Below are positions 7,013 through 12,377 of a stretch of 22,322 nucleotides of DNA, piece by piece. Origin of the DNA: a virus. Position numbers and translations under genes: made by a program. The notes under the pieces were generated by a model that saw only the letters and a program-made list of their open reading frames with translations, did no database searches and was not told the DNA's origin. Each line of letters starts with the position of its first letter. Position 1 is the stretch's first letter. The stretch covers positions 1-22,322 of IMG/VR virus record IMGVR_UViG_3300046460_000278. One strand, 5' to 3'.

Positions 7013-7396
7013 CTATGCCTGGTGGTCGTATGCCTCGGCGCGCTTTGCCGTTCGGACCTGGGCGATACGCCCCTCAGGGAATCGACGATCGCGCCGTAGT
7101 GAGTCGCCATCGAGCAAGGCGTGCATGGCGATGAGTGCAGCCAGCACGAAGCACATCGGCGAAATGATTTGGCGGCGCATTGCTTCGGCCACCAGTGCGG
7201 CGCGACGGGTGACGCCGAGCTTGAACATTGCGTTGGTGAGGCGTTTCGCCACGGCGGCCGGCGAAATGCCGACTTCCCGAGCGATTTCCTTCGCGGTCAG
7301 CCCTAGGGCTACCCATAAAAGGAACTGAAGTTCTCGTGGTGCCAGGCCACGCCCGAGGTGACCCTTCCATGTGCCATTTACGATCTCTGTTTCCAT
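7013..7396 (-). CDS. LuxR-type HTH regulator with membrane segment
   Basis: Residues 17-75 of this 127-residue protein form a GerE/LuxR C-terminal helix-turn-helix: LAPRELQFLLWVALGLTAKE, IAREVGISPAAVAKRL, then MFKLGVTRRAALV. There is no N-terminal receiver or autoinducer domain. A hydrophobic stretch at 81-95 (MCFVLAALIAMHALL) may tie it to the membrane, followed by a charged tail. Short solo LuxR-type regulators of this form are, as I recall, typical of Pseudomonas prophage early regions. GGGAG upstream of the ATG is a good ribosome binding site. It is the first sizeable gene downstream of the PL-like promoter, so repression by CI in the lysogen is expected. Its targets are unknown. Confidence 0.8.
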   Translation of the reverse strand: METEIVNGTWKGHLGRGLAPRELQFLLWVALGLTAKEIAREVGISPAAVAKRLTNAMFKLGVTRRAALVAEAMRRQIISPMCFVLAALIAMHALLDGDSLRRDRRFPEGRIAQVRTAKRAEAYDHQA

Positions 7397-7436
7397 CGCG
7401 TTGACTCCCGGTTGTTTTCCTAATACCCCCGGTCAA

Positions 7437-7652
7437 CCAGGTGCATCAGAGAAACTTTCCGTGTCTCTTCGGCATTACTGGCGCGGGATGGATTCATTTC
7501 GTTTATTTCTCCGACCGCGACTCAGTCCGCCGGATAACTGTTTGTGGTGCTTTACGCTGCACACCCGGGTCAGTTGCCAACCCTCTGAACCGTTGAGGCC
7601 GGTTCATCGCTGCCTTACATCAGGTCGGTTGTTTTCCGACGATGGATGCACG
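7437..7652 (-). other. PL leader region
   Basis: This gap between PL and the LuxR-type gene carries no large gene. Transcribed leftward it holds a small hairpin close to the start (GTCGG 7624-7628 with CCGAC 7636-7640) and a 7-bp stem (TGAACCG 7586-7592 with CGGTTCA 7600-7606). Two very small ORFs (7503-7607, 34 codons; 7420-7497, 25 codons) are packed in series, each with a weak ribosome binding site. Antitermination-type leader function is possible, but no boxA-like motif was evident. Confidence 0.35.
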
Positions 7653-7678
7653 GTAACCGGCGGTTTAATTGCCGTCAA
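7650..7678 (-). promoter_or_regulatory. PL-like leftward early promoter
   Basis: On the minus strand, TTGACG (7678-7673) is followed after exactly 17 bases by TACCGT (7655-7650). The -35 is near consensus and the -10 is weak. Operator sites at 7653-7667 and 7677-7691 overlap the two boxes, so bound repressor would block RNA polymerase as at lambda PL. It would drive the LuxR-type gene and, originally, everything leftward to int. Confidence 0.55.
7653..7667. promoter_or_regulatory. Operator OL1 (repressor site)
   Basis: GTAACCGGCGGTTTA is a 15-bp near-palindrome matching the consensus TTAACCGNCGGTTAA of the three operators between cI and cro. Its centre (7660) is 24 bp from the second site. 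Confidence 0.75.
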
Positions 7679-7691
7679 TACCGCCGGTTAA
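7677..7691. promoter_or_regulatory. Operator OL2 (repressor site)
   Basis: AATACCGCCGGTTAA is a 15-bp near-palindrome of the same family, overlapping the -35 box of the PL-like promoter. CI and Cro are the expected ligands because the same motif controls their own promoter region. Confidence 0.75.
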
Positions 7692-7729
7692 TTTCTTTTC
7701 AGAAAGAGTAGGTTATGCTTCCCCTTTGG

Positions 7730-7745
7730 CTGTATATATGTACAG
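7730..7745. promoter_or_regulatory. LexA box
   Basis: CTGTATATATGTACAG fits the gammaproteobacterial SOS box CTGT-N8-ACAG, with an alternating AT core; 14 of its 16 bases are palindromic. It lies 17 bp before the DUF1654 start codon, where bound LexA would block transcription or promoter clearance. Confidence 0.8.
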
Positions 7746-7762
7746 TGCATTGGGAATGGATA

Positions 7763-8071
7763 ATGAGCAAACCAAGCAGGAAAAATCAGGATAAGAAGGT
7801 TGGGGTCAGCGGAATAGAGCGCCTGGGCCTTCGGGTTTCGGAAATGATTAACCATCCCGTCGCACAAATTCAGCGCTGGGTGACCATCCACCGATTGGAT
7901 ACCGATGGCGATCGGGAGTGGGACGAGGTGATGGGCTTGCTTTCCGAGACGGACGGCATAAACATGACGTTTAACGACGATGAGTCGGTTACGCTGAAGT
8001 GGGAGGCGAGCGCCGAAGAGGATCGGCCGATAGAGGTGGTCGAGCAAATAGAAGAGGCTGCGCCTTTCTGA
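7763..8071 (+). CDS. DUF1654 protein, probably SOS-controlled
   Basis: The protein has 102 residues. Residues about 13-78 match DUF1654 as I remember it: ERLGLRVSEMINHPVAQIQR, WVTIHRLDTDGD, WDEVMGLLSE and DDESVTLKWE. DUF1654 proteins are small, largely confined to Pseudomonas and its phages, and of unknown function. The start at 7763 is preferred over an ATG at 7715 because TGGGA lies 8 bases upstream and the 7715 start would place the LexA box inside the coding region. The N-terminus is basic and the C-terminal tail acidic. With the LexA box and operators OL1/OL2 upstream, it is likely induced by DNA damage. A role in prophage induction is an attractive inference without direct evidence. Confidence 0.85.
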   Translation: MSKPSRKNQDKKVGVSGIERLGLRVSEMINHPVAQIQRWVTIHRLDTDGDREWDEVMGLLSETDGINMTFNDDESVTLKWEASAEEDRPIEVVEQIEEAAPF

Positions 8072-8073
8072 TA

Positions 8074-8200
8074 GTGCTATTCGCGCTTGTGCGCTGCACC
8101 AGATGCGGGTCGTTACGAAGGGCTCTGGTGCGGGCGTTGCCTACGAAGGGGATCGCAGGCGCACCTAAGGAACAAAGTAAATTTGATCTTGATTAATTGA
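8074..8200 (+). pseudogene. Frameshifted small zinc-ribbon ORF
   Basis: Immediately after DUF1654, one frame encodes LFALVRCTRCGS (CxxC; Cys codons at 8095 and 8104) and a second frame, one base off, encodes YEGLWCGRCLRRGSQAHL (CxxC; Cys codons at 8129 and 8138), ending with a stop at 8198-8200. Adding one base near 8113 would restore a CxxC-x(n)-CxxC zinc-ribbon protein of about 40 residues. The end overlaps the 3' end of the opposing GHKL gene, so the tail may not be original. It could be a true pseudogene or a sequencing error. Confidence 0.4.
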
Positions 8201-10253
8201 CGGTGGAAGACAATTCTGAAACAAGCTCCGATTGGGTGAGGCTCGACAGGTCTTTTCTTTGTGTCTTCAACCTTTCCAACAGAAAGTCACTTGTTAATTT
8301 GAACTCATCGAATATCCTTGGCCAAGTCTTGATGTAGGTTTTTATCTTGTCAGTGTTGTTGACTATTCCTGGCTCACCATGAATTTTGTTTGATTCAATT
8401 CGCTGGTGGATATTAAATGCTTCATCTGAGATGTTTCGACCGATTAAAAGCAGTTCAAATTTTGTAAGATCACTATTAAATGCTGGATATTTACTTAAAA
8501 TTGAAGCGTATCGATCTAGTTGTTGAAGGTGCTTGTCGTTAAGCGATACACCAGGGCGCTTAATTTCGACAATGACGCATCGAAAGTATTGTCTTCCATG
8601 AGAATCGAATTGCGGCTGCCTACGGATTAGCAATAAGTCAACCTGTTTGTTTGCTCCATCAATCGTGACGCCATCAGCCAAATCGCCGACATCGATGCCG
8701 CCGATATCTTTGATTTCTGATCTAAGGTTTTCAGCTATTTTAGTGAAGCTGTCTTCTTCGGCGCCTAGGATTGCGTAAGAAGCGCCGAATAACCAGGTAT
8801 TATTCTCGATTATACCTTGTAGGTGTGGTGTTTCTTTTACGTCCTTATAGTGGACATTCATAATTTCTTCAATTTGAGCTATTGCATGCTCTCGCTTTTG
8901 CAATACTTCGATCGTGTTGATTATGTTTTCGAGTTTTGTTTGTTTCAACTGAGTGGCAAATTTTTTCATAGCGGATGCATCCAAGTCTAGAATGCTTTCA
9001 ATTACATCGAGTATTCCGCTATTTTCGTTGGATACAGACAGTCTGTCCAGTAATCTTATTATTACTTTGCGCTGTTTCTTATTGCTATTAATTAGTAAGG
9101 TTGGTTCTTTTATGATTATGTGTCGAACGATATCTTTAACATAGCTAAGCCGCCATTCCCGCTCCGCCGGTCCAAGCTCGGAGTGATCAGGAAAGTCTCC
9201 TTCGATCTCATACTTCTTAACCTGCTCGTCAGCCTGTTCCACTAGAAATTCAGCATAATTTTTTGCAATCATGCTTTTTACTTCCTTTTCCAGCATGCGA
9301 CCTGCTTTGCTGGATAGGAATGAGTCGAATGGCTCGCTAAGAGCTTCGCTGCCTGGCGTATAGCGGTCAAATATTTCCGATGTAACGTATATGCTTATAT
9401 AATATTCAGGCTTATTATTTCCAGAGCTATGCTTCTTGTGAAGGACTCGCCCGTCTTGGTTTGCGAAATATGTCCAGGATTTATCGTTGCCAGGCTTTTC
9501 GTACCATCGGATCAGTTTAATATCAAAATTTTTGTTTTCTATTGTTACAGGGTGGGCAAATTCTAGGTGACGCGGAGGTTCAATCAATTTTTCGTCTAAC
9601 CAAAGCCGTCTTTGCGGCTTTAGGATAAAGTGAGCTCCGAACTCTTTGCTAAAATCCCTTGCAAGTTCCGAGCTCGGGGGTAGATTTTTGGCGAATTCAA
9701 GGAGCTCTACACATGTGCCTTTTTCGGATCCGGAAAGCAGCGCGTGAGTCGATCCCGGCAAAGCATTTTTTCCGGTAACTTTGCTTAGGTTAGAGCTGCT
9801 TATAGAAATAATAGCGTCTTCGCCCTGGTGTCGTGTATACCATGTGGCTAGATTGCATATTTTACTGAAGCTAAGTCTACCTCTACCATGTGACCCATGA
9901 GTGTCATATGAGGTGACTTTTAAAGAGTCGTTGAAACGCTTAAAGTTATTTGTGGACTTTCGGAACTCGATACCATTCCCGTCGTCCAGGATGGTCACAG
10001 ATTCAGTTCCATCTGCAGCAGTTTCGTGAATCGAAATCCGTACTTCAGTTGCATCAGCATCGAACCCATTCCAGATTAACTCTGCAATCGCCTGCCATGG
10101 CTTTACGTTTTTAAAGTGTTTTGCTATACCGTCATGGGTAATAGTGTTTGAGCCAGAGAAATCATATAAGGAAAATTCCGTTTCCACGACGCTACTCCAA
10201 AGTTCAGAAAGGGATGTGTTAATAGTTATGTTTAAAGCAGGTGAGCATTCCAC
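8193..10253 (-). CDS. GHKL ATPase fused to PD-(D/E)XK (Shedu-like) nuclease
   Basis: This is a 686-residue two-part protein. The N-terminal GHKL (Hsp90/MutL/MORC-type) ATPase shows an N box ELIWNGFDADA (E58, N62, D65), DDGNG at 90-94 and SHGRGRLS at 121-128. A linker of about 250 residues follows, with a likely coiled coil near 430-465. The C-terminus looks like a DUF4263-type PD-(D/E)XK nuclease: IIENNTWLFG (481-490), QVDLLLI (D539), VIVEIKRP (E563, K565) and QQLDRY (577-582). The listed start is GTG at 10253, overlapping the repressor gene by 22 bases. An alternative GTG at 10187 has GGAG 7 bases upstream and keeps every motif. The gene is AT-rich and probably co-transcribed with the repressor. 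Anti-phage function is inferred. Confidence 0.85.
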   Translation of the reverse strand: MECSPALNITINTSLSELWSSVVETEFSLYDFSGSNTITHDGIAKHFKNVKPWQAIAELIWNGFDADATEVRISIHETAADGTESVTILDDGNGIEFRKSTNNFKRFNDSLKVTSYDTHGSHGRGRLSFSKICNLATWYTRHQGEDAIISISSSNLSKVTGKNALPGSTHALLSGSEKGTCVELLEFAKNLPPSSELARDFSKEFGAHFILKPQRRLWLDEKLIEPPRHLEFAHPVTIENKNFDIKLIRWYEKPGNDKSWTYFANQDGRVLHKKHSSGNNKPEYYISIYVTSEIFDRYTPGSEALSEPFDSFLSSKAGRMLEKEVKSMIAKNYAEFLVEQADEQVKKYEIEGDFPDHSELGPAEREWRLSYVKDIVRHIIIKEPTLLINSNKKQRKVIIRLLDRLSVSNENSGILDVIESILDLDASAMKKFATQLKQTKLENIINTIEVLQKREHAIAQIEEIMNVHYKDVKETPHLQGIIENNTWLFGASYAILGAEEDSFTKIAENLRSEIKDIGGIDVGDLADGVTIDGANKQVDLLLIRRQPQFDSHGRQYFRCVIVEIKRPGVSLNDKHLQQLDRYASILSKYPAFNSDLTKFELLLIGRNISDEAFNIHQRIESNKIHGEPGIVNNTDKIKTYIKTWPRIFDEFKLTSDFLLERLKTQRKDLSSLTQSELVSELSSTVN

Positions 10254-11098
10254 ACCAGCAGAACCCGAGCTTGAATGAAGGTTTCATCCGCTCTAATCGT
10301 CTCGGGAGGGTGCTTGGTGTTGTCAGAAATCATTTTTAACCGTTCCTCACCCATCCACTGGAGACGCTTGATGTAGAGGTGCCCCTCCCAAGAAAACATG
10401 TAGATCCCATCCCCAGTGAACTCGCGAATGCTGACGTCGACGAGGAGCGGGTCGCGATGCTTAATCGTTGGCGCCATCGACTGTCCCCAACCTGTCACCA
10501 TCTTAAGGTGAAAGTGTTCCTTGAACTCAACCCCCATCTCACGCAGATGTTGGGGGCTGACACGAACATCCTGAAGCATTTCTGGGTAATCGTGTGGTAT
10601 CTGCCCACCACCCATGGCTGCGCGGACGTCGTAATGTGCGATCCATACTTCGTCACCCATCGCACCGGGGCGGTAGTAATCCAGCTCTATGACACCGCCT
10701 CCGTCATCCGCTTCAGCGGCTGATAGTAACCGCCGACGTGCCTCTTCAGAGAGTCCTTTTCCTTGCTTGGCTAGCATGTTTCGGACGATATCCGCGGCGG
10801 AAGTCCCAAGTTTTTCTGTGCTTTCAGAAACGTTGGTTAGTCCGTGGATTTCTTTAGCCAATCTCTTACTGAATTTTTCGACAGGTACGCCTAGCTGACG
10901 GGAGAGAACGGCAGCGAATTTCGCATTCAAGGGGTTGGTGCCATTCAAATACATCGCAACTGCGGCCGCGGAAATATCCGCAGCCTCCGCAAGGCTCGCC
11001 TGCGTGATCCCGAGAGTATTTTTCTTCGACACGAACAGAGCTTTCGCGGCATCGCACTCAGCCTTCAGCTCCGGTGATAACTCTTTCTTTTTCGTCAT
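10232..11098 (-). CDS. cI: CI-type phage repressor, S24 peptidase fold
   Basis: The protein has 288 residues. An HTH lies at about 30-62 (ITQASLAEAADISAAAVAMY, LNGTNPLNAKFA). The C-terminal LexA/S24 domain at about 150-288 has the catalytic Ser207 in GWGQSMAPTIK and Lys244 in LYIKRLQ. The usual Ala-Gly or Cys-Gly cleavage pair is not evident; AAMGGG (160-165) sits near the expected place, so self-cleavage is uncertain. It reads leftward from an operator cluster and is divergent from cro, the lambda arrangement. There is little leader and no clear ribosome binding site before the ATG, as with lambda cI from PRM. It should keep the prophage silent by binding OR and OL. Confidence 0.92.
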   Translation of the reverse strand: MTKKKELSPELKAECDAAKALFVSKKNTLGITQASLAEAADISAAAVAMYLNGTNPLNAKFAAVLSRQLGVPVEKFSKRLAKEIHGLTNVSESTEKLGTSAADIVRNMLAKQGKGLSEEARRRLLSAAEADDGGGVIELDYYRPGAMGDEVWIAHYDVRAAMGGGQIPHDYPEMLQDVRVSPQHLREMGVEFKEHFHLKMVTGWGQSMAPTIKHRDPLLVDVSIREFTGDGIYMFSWEGHLYIKRLQWMGEERLKMISDNTKHPPETIRADETFIQARVLLVWNAHLL

Positions 11099-11107
11099 TC
11101 GTGAAAT

Positions 11108-11122
11108 TTAACCGTTGGTTAA
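11108..11122. promoter_or_regulatory. Operator OR site nearest cI
   Basis: TTAACCGTTGGTTAA is a 15-bp palindrome, perfect in its outer six bases. It lies 9 bp from the cI start codon, where binding would block the repressor's own promoter (the OR3-like role in lambda). Confidence 0.78.
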
Positions 11123-11132
11123 CTTATTTGCG

Positions 11133-11147
11133 GCAACCGGCGGTATT
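11133..11147. promoter_or_regulatory. Middle OR operator
   Basis: GCAACCGGCGGTATT is the most degenerate of the three sites. Its centre is 25 bp from the cI-side site and 24 bp from the cro-side site, spacing that suits cooperative binding on nearly the same face of the helix. Confidence 0.7.
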
Positions 11148-11174
11148 GCTAAGAAGCTAACCGCCGGTTAATAT
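11146..11174 (+). promoter_or_regulatory. PR promoter for cro and the replication genes
   Basis: TTGCTA (11146-11151), a 17-base spacer and TAATAT (11169-11174) make a good sigma-70 promoter. The operator at 11157-11171 fills the spacer and enters the -10. The transcript would start near 11181, about 27 bases before cro. Confidence 0.65.
11157..11171. promoter_or_regulatory. Operator OR site nearest cro
   Basis: CTAACCGCCGGTTAA is a 15-bp near-perfect palindrome lying over the PR promoter. Repressor here would shut off cro and replication (the OR1-like role). Confidence 0.78.
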
Positions 11175-11207
11175 CTCGGCCGCACATCATTGCTCTTAGG
11201 CCGAAAA

Positions 11208-11402
11208 ATGAAGAAAACGTCACTGCCCGAATTGGTAGAGAGGATTGGTCAAGCCGCCGTCGCAAAGGCGCTAGGAGTCAGCTCGCCAGCGATCTCTAAA
11301 GCTCTTCGTATCCAGCGCGACATTCAGGTTCTAGAGCACCGCGACGGGACCTATACGGCCGAGGAAATCCGTCCATTTCCCTCTCGAAACGCTGCTGAGT
11401 GA
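11208..11402 (+). CDS. cro: Cro-like regulator
   Basis: This 64-residue protein has a Cro-type HTH at about 8-35 (ELVERIGQAAVAKALGVSSP, AISKALRIQRDI) and a C-terminal strand region (IQVLEHRDGTYTAEEIRPFP) of the kind that forms the Cro dimer sheet. The ATG at 11208 has TTAGG 7 bases upstream; a TTG start at 11190 would lack a ribosome binding site. It is divergent from the repressor gene with three shared operators between them and is followed by a terminator, as in lambdoid phages. It should repress cI transcription during lytic growth. Confidence 0.85.
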   Translation: MKKTSLPELVERIGQAAVAKALGVSSPAISKALRIQRDIQVLEHRDGTYTAEEIRPFPSRNAAE

Positions 11403-11502
11403 TACGCGCTGGCCGTGAGACGGATTATCTCGGACTAAACCCCAGAAGAGCAGAACACAAGATTAGCTGTTGATTCATCCAGTAACCAAATTACAGGCAC
11501 AA

Positions 11503-11529
11503 AAAAGCCGGTGGCTAGACCGGCTTCTT
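11503..11529 (+). terminator. Terminator after cro (tR1-like)
   Basis: GCCGGT (11507-11512) and ACCGGC (11519-11524) enclose a 6-base loop; flanking AAAA and TTCTTC extend the stem and supply a short U-rich tail. The position between cro and the replication genes is that of lambda tR1, so an antitermination step may exist, though no N-like gene was found. Confidence 0.65.
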
Positions 11530-11556
11530 CACAACGCAAAACACTGAAGGGCCATT

Positions 11557-11673
11557 ATGTACACGATCTCTACTCCCGGCAATACCCGCCATGTCGTGAC
11601 ACTTTTCGACCAGTCGGAAAACGTGTCACGACTTAGCGTCACAGTTGAATCTGAAACTGGAGATCAGTTGTGA
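11557..11673 (+). CDS. Small protein upstream of the replication gene
   Basis: A 38-codon ORF starts MYTISTPGNTRHVVTLF and ends ETGDQL. GAAGGG lies 5 bases before the ATG, and its TGA overlaps the GTG start of the replication gene (GTGA), which argues that it is translated and coupled. No domain is visible and I do not recognise a named family; the function is unknown. Its coding sequence contains a striking inverted repeat. Confidence 0.55.
   Translation: MYTISTPGNTRHVVTLFDQSENVSRLSVTVESETGDQL
11593..11632. repeat. 10-bp inverted repeat before the replication gene
   Basis: GTCGTGACAC (11593-11602) and GTGTCACGAC (11623-11632) are perfect inverted copies separated by 20 bp, with T and A tracts inside. 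It could be a replication- or regulator-binding site or an RNA hairpin that tunes translation of the downstream gene. Confidence 0.55.
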
Positions 11674-12377
11674 GCACCATAATCATGAGCTTGTGCTGGC
11701 CACTTCAGGGAATGAGCGGACCACAAAAAGCTGTGCTGATCTCGTTGGCGGATAACGCTAACGATGAGGGCGTTTGCTGGCCATCGATTGCACGTATTTC
11801 AGAACGCACCTGCCTTGCTGAAAGGACCGTGCAAACGGCCATCAAGTGGCTGGGTCAGGTCGGCCTGCTGACTGTCCGCGAACGGATGGGTCGCTCGACG
11901 ATGTACACCTTGACCCCGGCAGCATATGCACCCCTGCAAGAGTCGCACCCCGCAGTAGCTGCACCCTCACCCCCGCAGCTCACGACAGAAACCCCCGCAG
12001 CAGCCGCACCCAGAACCGTAATAGAACCATCAAGTGAACCGTCACCTCTTGTTGACGATGAATCGCCATCGAAGATTTCGAAGCCGAAGTGCCCAACCCA
12101 GGCAATCGTCGATTTGTTCAACGCGACGATCCCGGAGTTTCCTCGAGTCGTGATGTTGACCAAGGATCGGATCGCCAAGATCAATGCTCGCTGGAAGGAG
12201 AGCGACGTGCACCAGGACCTCGGCTTCTGGGCTGAGTATTTCGCCCAGGTGCGCTCAAGCAAGTTCCTGATGGGGGAGGTGGCTGCCTCTGGTGGCAGTC
12301 CATTCCGTTGCAACTTCGATTGGCTGATCGCCCCGAGCAACTTCGTCAAGGTTGTGGAGGGCAATTACAATGCGTGA
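11670..12377 (+). CDS. O-like replication initiation protein
   Basis: Residues about 10-80 of this 235-residue protein form a winged HTH: QGMSGPQKAVLISLADNAND, GVCWPSIARISERTCLAERT, VQTAIKWL. A Pro/Ala-rich linker (about 90-135) follows. The C-terminal domain ends FRCNFDWLIAPSNFVKVVEG, a pattern common in phage replication proteins of the O/DnaT-like type. The GTG start at 11670 has GGAG 7 bases upstream. It overlaps the start of the DnaB-type helicase gene by 8 bases, consistent with an initiator that recruits the helicase to the phage origin. In lambda the origin lies inside O; the Pro-rich linker region is where I would look for one, but no iterons stand out. Confidence 0.82.
   Translation: MSTIIMSLCWPLQGMSGPQKAVLISLADNANDEGVCWPSIARISERTCLAERTVQTAIKWLGQVGLLTVRERMGRSTMYTLTPAAYAPLQESHPAVAAPSPPQLTTETPAAAAPRTVIEPSSEPSPLVDDESPSKISKPKCPTQAIVDLFNATIPEFPRVVMLTKDRIAKINARWKESDVHQDLGFWAEYFAQVRSSKFLMGEVAASGGSPFRCNFDWLIAPSNFVKVVEGNYNA

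Noticed and set aside
11468-11483. Second LexA-box candidate CTGTTGATTCATCCAG
   Set aside because: It lacks the ACAG half (CCAG) and the alternating AT core, and is not placed at a recognisable promoter.
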